In this document: one piece after another, positions 7,135 to 15,186 of the stretch
How the letters are laid out: every line of letters begins with the position of its first letter
Position numbering within the stretch: the stretch's first letter is position 1
From: an uncultured Collinsella sp.
GTDB lineage: Bacteria > Actinomycetota > Coriobacteriia > Coriobacteriales > Coriobacteriaceae
Assembly: GCA_900757185.1 (NCBI GenBank)
Contig: CAAEMX010000015.1
Location: 1-64,000 of the forward strand
DNA length: 64,000 bases
Reading direction: 5' to 3'
Program-made: the position numbers and the translations under genes
The notes under the pieces: generated by a model
Database searches by the model: none
What the model was told of the DNA's origin: nothing
What the model saw: the letters and a program-made list of their open reading frames with translations, nothing else

Positions 7135-9357
7135 ATGAAGATCATCAAGCGCAGCGGCACCGAGGTTGTCTTTGACATCGATAAGATCGTCAATGCCATC
7201 CGCGCCGCAAACTTGGAGGTCGAGGAGAGCTCTCGTCTAACCGACCGTCAGGTGGTTTATGCGGCACAAAACGTCGCCGAGGCATGTGAGAATGCCGGAC
7301 ACACCGTTTCGGTCGAGGAGATTCAGGATTTGGTCGAGGACGAGATCATGCGTCTCGACTGCTACGAGGTTGCCCGCCACTACATCATCTATCGCTATGT
7401 TCAGAGCCTGAAGCGCCAAAAGAACACGACCGATGACAAGATCCTATCGTTGATCGAGTGCAACAACGAAGAGGTCAAGCAGGAGAACTCCAACAAGAAC
7501 CCGACCGTCAACTCCGTTCAGCGCGACTACATGGCCGGCGAGATTTCCAAGGACCTGACCCAGCGCGTGCTGCTGCCCCAGGAGATCGTGGATGCCCACA
7601 ATGAGGGTCTGATCCACTTCCACGATTCGGATTACTTTGCCCAGCACATGCACAACTGCGATCTGGTGAACCTGGAGGACATGCTCCAGAACGGCACCGT
7701 TATCTCGGGCACGCTGATCGAGAAGCCGCACAGCTTCTCGACCGCCTGCAACATCGCGACGCAGATCATCGCCCAGGTTGCTTCCTCCCAGTACGGCGGC
7801 CAGTCTATTTCGCTGACCCATCTCGCCCCGTTCGTTGAGGTGAGTCGTCAAAAGATTCGCGGCGAGGTCGCCCGCGAGCTCGAGGAGCTCGGCGTTTCCG
7901 CATCCCCCGAAAAGGTCCGCGAGGTTGTTGAGGACCGTCTGCGTGACGAGATCCGTCGCGGCGTCCAGACGATTCAGTATCAGGTCGTGACCCTTATGAC
8001 CACCAACGGTCAGGCGCCGTTCGTGACGGTCTTCATGTATCTCAACGAGGCTCGCTCAGCGCAGGAGAAGCACGACCTTGCCATGATCGTAGAGGAGACG
8101 CTCCGTCAGCGCTATGAGGGCGTTAAGAACGAAGCCGGCGTGTGGATTACCCCGGCGTTCCCCAAGCTCATCTACGTGCTCGAGGACGATAACGTTTACG
8201 AGGATTCGCCGTACTTCTACCTGACCCAGCTAGCTGCGAAGTGCACTGCCAAGCGCATGGTGCCCGACTACATCTCCGAGAAGAAGATGCGCGAGCTCAA
8301 GCTGTCTAAGGGCGAGACCGCCGGCAACGGCGACTGCTACACCTGCATGGGTTGCCGCAGCTTCCTGACGCCCGACCGTTCGGGTAACGGCTTTAACAAT
8401 GTTGCCAACGCGCTGAACTATGACCCGACCAAGCCCAAGTACTATGGTCGCTTTAACCAGGGTGTTGTGACCATTAACCTGCCTGATGTCGCGCTGAGCT
8501 CGCATCAGGACATGGACAAGTTCTGGAAGATCTTCGACGAGCGCCTTGAGCTGTGCCATCGTGCCCTGCTGTGCCGTCATGAGCGTCTGATGGGCACGCT
8601 TTCGGATGCCGCGCCGATTCTTTGGCAGTACGGCGCCCTGGCGCGTCTGAAGAAGGGCGAGACGATCGATAAGCTGCTCGTGGGCGGATACTCCACCATC
8701 AGCCTGGGGTATGCCGGTCTGTATGAGTGCGTCAAGTACATGACGGGTCACAGCCACACCGAGAAGGAGGGCACGCCGTTTGCAATGGCCGTCATGCAGC
8801 GCATGAACGACAAGTGCGCGGAGTGGAAGGCTGCGAGCGACATCGATTTCTCGCTGTACGGCACGCCGTTGGAGTCGACGACCTACAAGTTCGCCAAGTG
8901 CCTGCAGCGCCGTTTTGGCATTATCCCGGGCGTAACGGACAAGGGCTACATCACTAACAGCTATCACGTCCACGTGTCCGAGGAGATCGATGCCTTCGAT
9001 AAGCTCAAGTTCGAGGGCATGTTCCAGCAGCTTTCGCCGGGCGGTGCTATCTCCTACGTCGAGGTTCCCAACATGCAGGACAACCTCAAGGCTGTCATCC
9101 GCGTGATGCAGTACATCTACGACAACATCATGTACGCCGAGCTCAACACCAAGAGCGATTATTGCCAGGTGTGCGGCTACGACGGCGAGATCAAGATTGT
9201 CGAGGATGACGGCAAGCTGGTGTGGGAGTGTCCCAACTGCGGCAATCGCGACCAGGAGAAGATGAACGTCGCTCGTCGTACGTGCGGCTACATCGGTACC
9301 CAATTCTGGAACCAGGGTCGAACCGAGGAGATCCGCGACCGCGTGCTGCATCTCTAA
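7135..9357 (+). CDS. nrdD: Anaerobic ribonucleoside-triphosphate reductase (class III)
   Basis: A 740-residue glycyl-radical enzyme that reduces ribonucleoside triphosphates to deoxy forms under anoxic conditions. The N-terminus (about 1-90) is an ATP-cone allosteric domain starting MKIIKRSGTEVVF. Active-site cysteines lie in GDCYTCMGC (~400). The C-terminus has the zinc site CQVC...CPNC (~677-700) and the glycyl-radical loop RRTCGYIG (~713). ATG 7135 is preferred over an upstream in-frame ATG at 7105 because an AAGAGG ribosome site stands just before it and the ATP-cone begins there. nrdG, its activase, lies 427 bp downstream, behind two large hairpins. Confidence 0.97.
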   Translation: MKIIKRSGTEVVFDIDKIVNAIRAANLEVEESSRLTDRQVVYAAQNVAEACENAGHTVSVEEIQDLVEDEIMRLDCYEVARHYIIYRYVQSLKRQKNTTDDKILSLIECNNEEVKQENSNKNPTVNSVQRDYMAGEISKDLTQRVLLPQEIVDAHNEGLIHFHDSDYFAQHMHNCDLVNLEDMLQNGTVISGTLIEKPHSFSTACNIATQIIAQVASSQYGGQSISLTHLAPFVEVSRQKIRGEVARELEELGVSASPEKVREVVEDRLRDEIRRGVQTIQYQVVTLMTTNGQAPFVTVFMYLNEARSAQEKHDLAMIVEETLRQRYEGVKNEAGVWITPAFPKLIYVLEDDNVYEDSPYFYLTQLAAKCTAKRMVPDYISEKKMRELKLSKGETAGNGDCYTCMGCRSFLTPDRSGNGFNNVANALNYDPTKPKYYGRFNQGVVTINLPDVALSSHQDMDKFWKIFDERLELCHRALLCRHERLMGTLSDAAPILWQYGALARLKKGETIDKLLVGGYSTISLGYAGLYECVKYMTGHSHTEKEGTPFAMAVMQRMNDKCAEWKAASDIDFSLYGTPLESTTYKFAKCLQRRFGIIPGVTDKGYITNSYHVHVSEEIDAFDKLKFEGMFQQLSPGGAISYVEVPNMQDNLKAVIRVMQYIYDNIMYAELNTKSDYCQVCGYDGEIKIVEDDGKLVWECPNCGNRDQEKMNVARRTCGYIGTQFWNQGRTEEIRDRVLHL

Positions 9358-9368
9358 TACCGCTCCGG

Positions 9369-9507
9369 GGCTGAGCCGAGAGGGCCGCTTGGACATTTGC
9401 TCGCTATTTCGGACAGTCCTGCGCAAGACGAAGGCCACATTAAGTGGCCTTCTTTGCGTGCGGAACTCATATCGAGCAAAAGCCCAAGCGGCCCTCTCGG
9501 CTCAGCC
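9369..9507. repeat. Long inverted repeat between nrdD and nrdG
   Basis: The arms 9369-9392 and 9484-9507 are perfect 24-bp reverse complements. A further TTTGCTCG/CGAGCAAA pair continues the stem, and a GAAGGCCAC-ATTAA-GTGGCCTTC hairpin (9430-9452) sits at the tip. The element begins 11 bp after the nrdD stop. The tip is terminator-like, but the outer arms far exceed a normal terminator. There is no coding region here. Confidence 0.78.
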
Positions 9508-9685
9508 AAGTTGACGTAGTTGAGATGCAGCGCGCAGCCTGCTCACTCCTCGAAGTTCTTAGCGGAAATAATTCGAGCTGCAGCTGCGATTTACTTGCGA
9601 TGGCGGTTGAGCCGCAACCCAGTTTTTATTAGACCTCGAACCCTATGCTCGATGTTCGCTTCGTTCATTGAGCTACCCTTTGCAT

Positions 9686-9769
9686 GAGGCCGGGACATAT
9701 CGTCCCGCCCGCAGTTTCGCAGGCCGCAGGCCGAGAATGTTTGAGGACGGGATGATATGTCCCGGCCTC
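9686..9769. repeat. Inverted repeat abutting the nrdG ribosome site
   Basis: The arms 9686-9707 and 9748-9769 are 22-bp reverse complements with one mismatch, enclosing a 40-base GC-rich loop. The right arm ends 2 bp before the CGGGAGAG ribosome site of nrdG. As RNA this would be a strong hairpin directly beside the start region of nrdG. Confidence 0.75.
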
Positions 9770-9784
9770 CCGGGAGAGTTACCT

Positions 9785-10366
9785 ATGAACTACGCGAACA
9801 TTAAGTATTTCGACATTGCTGATGGGGAAGGCGTTCGTACTTCTCTGTTTGTGAGCGGGTGCCGTCGTGGGTGCAAGAATTGCTTCAACTCCGTCGCGTG
9901 GGACTTTGCCGCGGGCGAACCGTTCGATCGTGCCGTCGAGAATAAGATTATCGAGAGCCTCGACCATCCCTTTATTGACGGCCTGACGATTCTGGGCGGC
10001 GAGCCTATGGAGCCCGAGAATCAGGCGGGGCTCGTTGAGTTTGTCGAGCGTGTTCGTGCCGCGTATCCTGCGGGGTCAGGAAAAACCATTTGGTGTTTTA
10101 CCGGCGACGTGCTCGAGGAGCTTATGCCGGGTGGTCGTCACCATACCGAGGCGACGGACCGTATCCTTGCCTGCCTCGATATGTTGGTGGATGGCCCGTT
10201 TGTTCAGGATCTGTACGATATCTCATTGCGCTTTAGGGGCTCGAGTAACCAGCGTGTGATCGATATGAACGCTACGCGCGACCGTGCTGAGCGCGAGGGC
10301 GTTGCGCTTTGTGATGCGGTTGAACTTTGGCGTGATGATCCGGTCTATTCGACCCATACTATGTAG
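9785..10366 (+). CDS. nrdG: Class III RNR activating protein
   Basis: A 193-residue radical-SAM enzyme that installs the glycyl radical on NrdD. The [4Fe-4S] motif CRRGCKNC is at about residue 25, and GGEPMEPEN matches the NrdG family GGEP motif. The start MNYANIKYFDIADGEG is typical, and GGGAGAG lies eight bases upstream. The open frame extends to 9668, but that part is the inverted repeat. It is probably co-expressed with nrdD under anoxia, though the hairpins between may uncouple their levels. Confidence 0.95.
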   Translation: MNYANIKYFDIADGEGVRTSLFVSGCRRGCKNCFNSVAWDFAAGEPFDRAVENKIIESLDHPFIDGLTILGGEPMEPENQAGLVEFVERVRAAYPAGSGKTIWCFTGDVLEELMPGGRHHTEATDRILACLDMLVDGPFVQDLYDISLRFRGSSNQRVIDMNATRDRAEREGVALCDAVELWRDDPVYSTHTM

Positions 10367-10432
10367 CTTGTGGTCGATGCCGAAGGGCGTGGTACCATAG
10401 CGCGAACGTGAAATCGGAAAAGTGAGGCCCAG

Positions 10433-10990
10433 ATGGTCGATCAGGAAAAAGTCGAGGCCGCCATTAAGCTGTTGCTTGAGGGCATAGGCGAGGACCCAAC
10501 TCGTGAGGGCCTGCTGGAGACCCCGGCGCGCGTTGCCCGTATGTATGGTGAGATCGCCGGCGGCATGGACCAGAGTGCCGAGGAGCACCTGTCCAAAACC
10601 TTTGCCGTCGCTTCGAACGATTTGGTTATCGAGCGCGACATTACGTTCTACTCGCTGTGCGAACATCATCTGCTGCCGTTTTATGGCAAGGCCGCCATTG
10701 GTTATATCCCTAACGGTCGGGTGGCTGGGCTTTCCAAGCTCGCCCGCACGGTTGAGGTTTATGCCCGCCGTCTTCAGCTGCAGGAGCAACTGTGCGCACA
10801 GGTTGCCGATGCCCTCATGGATTATCTCGCTCCCCAGGGAGCGATTGTGCTCATGGAGGCTGAGCATATGTGCATGACCATGCGCGGCGTGCAAAAGCCC
10901 GGCACCAAGACTGTGACGCTCGCTCGCCGCGGCGTCTTTGAGACCGATCCAGCGCTCGAGGAGCGGTTCTTTAGGATGCTGGGCCGTTAG
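10433..10990 (+). CDS. folE: GTP cyclohydrolase I
   Basis: A 185-residue enzyme that converts GTP to 7,8-dihydroneopterin triphosphate, the first step of folate synthesis. The zinc and active-site segments CEHHLLPF (~76) and HMCMTMRGV (~145) are intact, as is the N-terminal EDPTREGLLETPARVARMY block. Length is normal for the short bacterial type IA form. It starts the operon folE - HD hydrolase - folB; the next start codon follows one base after the stop codon. Confidence 0.96.
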   Translation: MVDQEKVEAAIKLLLEGIGEDPTREGLLETPARVARMYGEIAGGMDQSAEEHLSKTFAVASNDLVIERDITFYSLCEHHLLPFYGKAAIGYIPNGRVAGLSKLARTVEVYARRLQLQEQLCAQVADALMDYLAPQGAIVLMEAEHMCMTMRGVQKPGTKTVTLARRGVFETDPALEERFFRMLGR

Positions 10991-10991
10991 C

Positions 10992-11573
10992 ATGAGGGTC
11001 GTCAACGACTTTACATCGAAGACCGATGAGGGGACGCCGCGTCGCGGCTTTATGGCTTCGGGCCTGACTCCCTTTGGTGCCATGCCTCGCATTGATTACA
11101 TTTGTGCCAACGGGCTGTTTCGGCGGCACCTGGGCAACATTGCACAGTTGGAATCGGGGCGCATCTTCTGCCGCCACGGTATTGACCATCTTCTCGATGT
11201 CGCTCGCATTATGTGGATCAAGAATCTCGAGGAACAGCTCGAATTTGACCGCGAGGTCATCTATGCCACGGCACTTCTTCACGATATCGGCAAAGATGAA
11301 CAGTATGAATCGGGTATATCCCATGATGTTGCAAGCGAACGCGTCGCTGATGCGATTCTCGGCGGCATGCCCGATGACGTGGCGTTTGAGCCGGCCGATG
11401 CCGCAGCCATTAAGACGGCCATTCTGGGCCATCGAAAGCTGCGCGTGAACAGCCAACCGCTTGAGCGTCTGCTCTATGCAGCCGACAAAGCGTCGCGCGC
11501 CTGCTTTGCATGCCCCGCGCGCAATGCTTGCAACTGGAGCGATGATAAAAAGAACCTGTCGATTCGCGTGTAG
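10992..11573 (+). CDS. HD-domain phosphohydrolase in folate operon
   Basis: A 193-residue protein with HD-superfamily metal motifs: GIDHLLDVARI (~63) and LLHDIGK (~95). The C-terminus has a compact cysteine cluster, CFACPARNAC (~171), that could bind zinc or iron-sulfur; this is inference. ATG 10992 lies one base after the folE stop (TAGCATG), so translation is coupled. A longer open frame overlaps folE and is not favoured. HD proteins hydrolyse phosphate esters of nucleotides. The place between folE and folB would suit removal of phosphates from dihydroneopterin triphosphate, a step with no gene here, but this is not demonstrated. Confidence 0.75.
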   Translation: MRVVNDFTSKTDEGTPRRGFMASGLTPFGAMPRIDYICANGLFRRHLGNIAQLESGRIFCRHGIDHLLDVARIMWIKNLEEQLEFDREVIYATALLHDIGKDEQYESGISHDVASERVADAILGGMPDDVAFEPADAAAIKTAILGHRKLRVNSQPLERLLYAADKASRACFACPARNACNWSDDKKNLSIRV

Positions 11574-11615
11574 TTAGTTGCGCGGTCGGGGTTCTAAACG
11601 AAGGAGACGATCGCG

Positions 11616-12101
11616 ATGAGCAACAAGAAACTGCCCGAGAATGCAACCAAGACTGAAGGCGCCGAGCTCGCCCGCCGTGGAAGGGGCGAAATATCCACTG
11701 CAACGGCGGTGCCCCACGTGAGCTATGACGATCTTCGCCATGCCGATCGCATTACCATCGACGGCCTCGAGGTTTTTGCTAACCACGGCGTGTATCCCGA
11801 AGAGAACGCGCTGGGCCAGAAGTTCATCGTGTCCTTGGTGCTCTATGCCGACCTGCGTGCAGCGGGGGAGCACGATAACCTGGACGCCTCGATTGACTAT
11901 GGCTCGGTGTGCCACGATGTCGATGGCTATCTGCGCGAGCATACGTTTAAGCTCATCGAGGCTGCAGCCGAGGGTGTGGCCTCGATGCTGCTACGTCGTT
12001 ACCCCCTGCTGCTTGGCGTGCGCGTTAAGCTCGATAAGCCTTGGGCGCCCGTCGGTCTTCCCCTGGCAAGCTGCGGTGTCGAGATCGAGCGCGTGCGCTA
12101 A
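11616..12101 (+). CDS. folB: Dihydroneopterin aldolase
   Basis: A 161-residue enzyme converting dihydroneopterin to 6-hydroxymethyl-dihydropterin and glycolaldehyde. The core (about 42-161) carries FANHGVYPEE with the conserved Glu (~59), DYGSV (~94) and KLDKPWAP with the catalytic Lys (~138). The first 40 residues are a polar extension not usual in FolB; ATG 11616 has a GAAGGAGA site upstream. It is the third gene of the folate operon, 42 bp after the HD gene, and ends 6 bp from the convergent peptidase gene. folP and folK are not seen in the window. Confidence 0.92.
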   Translation: MSNKKLPENATKTEGAELARRGRGEISTATAVPHVSYDDLRHADRITIDGLEVFANHGVYPEENALGQKFIVSLVLYADLRAAGEHDNLDASIDYGSVCHDVDGYLREHTFKLIEAAAEGVASMLLRRYPLLLGVRVKLDKPWAPVGLPLASCGVEIERVR

Positions 12102-12107
12102 CCGGTT

Positions 12108-12884
12108 CTAATACATCTCTATGGGTGGCTGCTTGAGCCGCTGTGACAGCGCTCTATTGTTGGGGCAGTACGTGTCGAGCAGGGCGTGAAACCGCTGATT
12201 GTGGCTTGGCTCGAGCAAGTGGACGAGCTCGTGGGCGACAACCATGTCGAGGCATTCGACGGGATAGGCGGCAAGTTCTCGTGCGATGCGAACGGCGCCG
12301 GATTTGGGCGTGCATGAGCCCCAACGCGTTTTCATGCTGCGTACGGAAACGCGGGAAACGGCGACACCCATTGCGATTTCGTATGCGTGCACCATATCGC
12401 GTAGCGCCGATGTGACTTCGGACGTATAGAGCTGGTCGATGTGGGCTTGGAGCTCATCGGACGTTAGGCCGTCGAGGATTGCGTGCCGCTTTGCCTGTGG
12501 GCTTTCGTCCGATTCATCGGTACCCATAAAACTTGCGAAGGTGGCCTGTTTGGGTCGCGGTGCGGGTGATGCAAAGTTGTGATCGAGCGCATCCTGTACC
12601 GTGACGGGCTTGCCCCAAAGTGCAATGATGGACGAGGGACTGAGCGGCTCTCGCGCCGTCGCCTGACGTCGCTCACGCTGGGCAAGTCGGTTGACAATCC
12701 AGGCACTGTTGCGCTTTACAAACGCTTCGATGCGCTCGCGGCTGGCGCCGAGCGGTGCACTGGCGTGGACCTCACCACTCGATGTGACGCGTAGGTTGAA
12801 GTTCTTGACGCGCTTTTTGGTAACTACGACGGGGATGGGCGTCCCATCCGGTCGGGATACGGAAATCGTAAACTGCTGCGTCAA
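12108..12884 (-). CDS. YgjP/SprT-like zinc metallopeptidase (DUF45)
   Basis: A 258-residue protein of the YgjP-like metallopeptidase family. The zinc motif VVAHELVHLLEPSHN (HELVH ~217) and the preceding TRWGSCTP block are family hallmarks. A basic N-terminal domain (about 10-60) precedes. TTG 12884 is chosen because GAAGGA lies upstream. An ATG at 12917 falls inside a strong hairpin, and the long open frame to 13310 is only antisense to the dipeptidase gene. It is convergent with folB. The physiological substrate is unknown. Confidence 0.82.
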   Translation of the reverse strand: MTQQFTISVSRPDGTPIPVVVTKKRVKNFNLRVTSSGEVHASAPLGASRERIEAFVKRNSAWIVNRLAQRERRQATAREPLSPSSIIALWGKPVTVQDALDHNFASPAPRPKQATFASFMGTDESDESPQAKRHAILDGLTSDELQAHIDQLYTSEVTSALRDMVHAYEIAMGVAVSRVSVRSMKTRWGSCTPKSGAVRIARELAAYPVECLDMVVAHELVHLLEPSHNQRFHALLDTYCPNNRALSQRLKQPPIEMY

Positions 12885-12907
12885 AAGCGGTCCTTCAGAT
12901 TGGGGAC

Positions 12908-12941
12908 GGGCCGGCATGTCGACCGTTCGGCATGCCGGTCC
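12908..12941. repeat. Hairpin between dipeptidase and peptidase genes
   Basis: GGGCCGGCATG and CATGCCGGTCC form an 11-bp stem with one wobble. It lies 18 bp after the dipeptidase stop in the direction of transcription. No T-run follows on the minus strand, so it may stabilise the 3' end or attenuate rather than terminate fully. Confidence 0.55.
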
Positions 12942-12958
12942 GCTCAAGGGATGTGGAA

Positions 12959-13972
12959 TTAATAACGCTCGAAGAAGGCAAGCGCGTTGTCGCTGCAGAG
13001 CTTTTGCATCACGGTCTTGCCAAAATGCTTGGAAAGCATGTTCTGGAACTCGGGCATCTTGCTGGCATCGGAGAGGAAAGCGGGCACCGTGGCGCCGTCC
13101 CAGTCGCCGCCGAGCGCGATGACGTCCTCGCCGCCCAGGTCGAGCCAGTGCTCGATATGTGCCGCCAGCTGGTCGAAGGTGACGTCTGCGGCGGTCTTGT
13201 CGGTTGCGTCGTTGGAAAGGAACTCGCTGCAGTAGTTGAGGCCGACGATGCCACCCATGTCGCGAATGGTACGGAACTGGTCGTCGGTAAGGTTGCGTTT
13301 GGCGCCGCAAACCGCACGGGAGTTGGAGTGGCTGGCGACGAAGGGACGCGTGGCGCGGGCGGCGACCTCGTCAAAGCACTCATCGTTGAGGTGGGAGACG
13401 TCGAGTGCCATGCCGGCGTGCTCCATCTGCGTAAGTGCCTCGATGCCGGCGGCGGTGAGGCCGGCGTGGGTGTCGTGGCCGCTCGCGAGCGGTCCCTGCG
13501 CGTTCCAGCTGAGTGACGACATAAGCACGCCCAGGCTCTTAAGCACCTCGATCAGCGCGGGGTCCTCGGCAAAGAACGTGGCGTTTTCGATGGTGTGGAT
13601 GCAGGCGACCTTGCCGTCTTTGAGCGCGGGGCGAATGTCTGCCGCGCTGCGTACGTTGACCATGCGGTCGTGGTTGAGCATTGCCTGGCCGCTCATGTGC
13701 GCCATGATCTGCGCCTGGAAGCGCGCGGCGTGGGCGGTGGGAATCTCGTCGGGGACAAACGTGGCGAAGCACTGTGCCCACGGCGTGTTGCCGATCTTTG
13801 CGAGCGAGATGGCGCAGGCGTTGCCCTCGATGAGGTCGAAATCTTGCGGATGCGTTTCGTCGCCGGGGAAATAACCGTCGGTGCCGGCGGTAAAGCGCAG
13901 GTCGAGATCGAGCGTGGCCCAGCCGATGCGGTCGGCGGTGTCGCAGTGTAGGTCAAATACGGGATATGCCAT
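12959..13972 (-). CDS. Membrane-dipeptidase family (M19) peptidase
   Basis: A 337-residue zinc dipeptidase of the renal dipeptidase family, hydrolysing dipeptides including those with a D-residue at the C-terminus. Metal-site motifs are present: FDLHCDTADR near the N-terminus, HTIENA, DVSHLND, VASHSNSRAV and GGDWDG. No signal peptide is visible, so it is cytoplasmic here. ATG 13972 has GGAGGAACC directly upstream; the frame extends 10 codons further 5' without a better site. It is monocistronic or loosely linked to the peptidase gene. Confidence 0.9.
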   Translation of the reverse strand: MAYPVFDLHCDTADRIGWATLDLDLRFTAGTDGYFPGDETHPQDFDLIEGNACAISLAKIGNTPWAQCFATFVPDEIPTAHAARFQAQIMAHMSGQAMLNHDRMVNVRSAADIRPALKDGKVACIHTIENATFFAEDPALIEVLKSLGVLMSSLSWNAQGPLASGHDTHAGLTAAGIEALTQMEHAGMALDVSHLNDECFDEVAARATRPFVASHSNSRAVCGAKRNLTDDQFRTIRDMGGIVGLNYCSEFLSNDATDKTAADVTFDQLAAHIEHWLDLGGEDVIALGGDWDGATVPAFLSDASKMPEFQNMLSKHFGKTVMQKLCSDNALAFFERY

Positions 13973-14092
13973 GGTTCCTCCGGTTGCAGCGTTTCTTTGC
14001 AAACTGTCTTTGAATTGTATGACTAGGGTATAGTTAGCGCCATATGTTCACGGCGGCCCGCGTTGTGCGCCGCCCTTATCACGGAGGTTTCC

Positions 14093-14521
14093 ATGTCCAA
14101 CCAGGGCAAGAAGGTCAAGACTCATTATCGCGGCACGCTCGACGACGGCACGCAGTTCGATAGCTCCTACGATCGCGGCGAGCCGCTGGAGTTCACCTGC
14201 GGCGCCGGTCAGATGATCAAGGGCTTCGACGCCGCCGTTGTCGACATGCAGGTGGGCGAGAAGAAGACCGTGCACATCCCGGCTGCCGATGCCTATGGCG
14301 AGCACAATCCCGAGATGGTTTTGACCTTCCCGGCCGAACAGGTTCCCAACATCGAGCAGATCGAGAAGGGCATGAAGCTTTTCCTGTCCACGCCGAGCGG
14401 TATGCCCGTCCCCGCCGTGGTCATCGACGTAACGCCCGAGGCCGTGACGCTCGACGCCAACCACGAGTTGGCCGGCAAGGACCTCAACTTTGATATCGAG
14501 CTCGTCGAGGTCGAGGGTTAG
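14093..14521 (+). CDS. FKBP-type peptidyl-prolyl isomerase, SlyD-like
   Basis: A 142-residue prolyl isomerase with the SlyD layout: an FKBP half (GTLDDGTQFDSSYDRGEPL, AADAYGEHNPE), an inserted chaperone-like flap around residues 70-120, then a return to the FKBP fold. The His/Cys-rich nickel-binding tail of E. coli SlyD is absent; the protein stops at ELVEVEG. A GGAGGT site precedes ATG 14093. It is followed after three bases by a UreE-like gene, echoing the known SlyD-UreE link in nickel handling. Confidence 0.88.
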   Translation: MSNQGKKVKTHYRGTLDDGTQFDSSYDRGEPLEFTCGAGQMIKGFDAAVVDMQVGEKKTVHIPAADAYGEHNPEMVLTFPAEQVPNIEQIEKGMKLFLSTPSGMPVPAVVIDVTPEAVTLDANHELAGKDLNFDIELVEVEG

Positions 14522-14524
14522 AGT

Positions 14525-15103
14525 ATGCCTGAACGCTTGGTTTCGACGACATGCTTGGGAAATCTCAACGATCCGTCCTATGAACTCCTGCTTCGCCGGA
14601 AGTTGGGCGGCGTCTTTGAAGTTGACGAGCTACTGCTCGATTGGGACCGGGCTGATGTATGCGCGTTTGCGGGCGTGACGGAGCTGGGGCGCACGGTCGA
14701 TGTTCGGCTGGATGCTACCGACGGCGGTCGTCTTGCCGATGGCGACGTGCTCTCCATCGACCGTTCGGGCATGGTGCCCGTGGCGGTTGTCGTGCGCCTG
14801 CGCAGCGCCGAGGTTTATTTGGTCGAAGTCGACCGCATGGACCCGATTGCGCTCGCGCATGCGTGCTGGGAGATCGGCAATATGCACGCGCCGCTTTTCC
14901 GAGGCGATTCGGACGAGTATACCGTGCGCATGTATACGCCGGTGCAGCCTGTTTTGGGCCGCATGCTCCGGGGCGTCGAGGGCGTTCGGCTCTCGGTGGT
15001 TACCCGTGAACTCGATGCGGATCGGCGCTTTGCGTCGAGTGCGGCGGATGCCGTTGTGAGTATGGCTCCAGACTTTACGATCGTAAAGAAGGCGCGCTGT
15101 TAA
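14525..15103 (+). CDS. UreE-like metallochaperone homologue
   Basis: A 192-residue protein not annotated by any obvious pathway. Its C-terminal half matches the UreE pattern ALAHACWEIGNMHAPLF (~110-126) and VLGRMLRGVEGVRL. The metal-binding His of the UreE GN-x-H motif is kept. The N-terminal half (about 30-90) resembles the UreE beta domain (AFAGVTELGRTVDVRL, DGDVLSID). The His-rich tail of many UreEs is missing. It starts three bases after the FKBP stop, so the two are surely co-expressed. No urease gene is in the window, so a nickel-delivery role for another enzyme is inference. Confidence 0.65.
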   Translation: MPERLVSTTCLGNLNDPSYELLLRRKLGGVFEVDELLLDWDRADVCAFAGVTELGRTVDVRLDATDGGRLADGDVLSIDRSGMVPVAVVVRLRSAEVYLVEVDRMDPIALAHACWEIGNMHAPLFRGDSDEYTVRMYTPVQPVLGRMLRGVEGVRLSVVTRELDADRRFASSAADAVVSMAPDFTIVKKARC

Positions 15104-15116
15104 CGTGCGTATAAGT

Positions 15117-15158
15117 AAGACGGACTTTGAGAGGCAACTATTCAAAGTCCGTCTTTCT
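15117..15158 (+). terminator. Terminator after UreE-like gene
   Basis: AAGACGGACTTTGA (15117-15130) pairs with TCAAAGTCCGTCTT (15142-15155), followed by T-rich sequence. It is nearly symmetric and could act on both strands. Confidence 0.75.
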
Positions 15159-15186
15159 GTTGATGAGATGCTGTGGGGGAAAGCAT

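Noticed and set aside
9444..9632. 62-codon frame between nrdD and nrdG
   Set aside because: It runs through one arm of the inverted repeat and has no ribosome site or recognisable product.
12885..13310. N-terminal extension of the zinc peptidase
   Set aside because: The extra segment is antisense to the dipeptidase gene, contains a hairpin and matches nothing in the peptidase family.
14525..15103. Part of a urease operon
   Set aside because: No ureABC, ureF, ureG or ureD gene lies nearby, so only a UreE-like homologue can be claimed.
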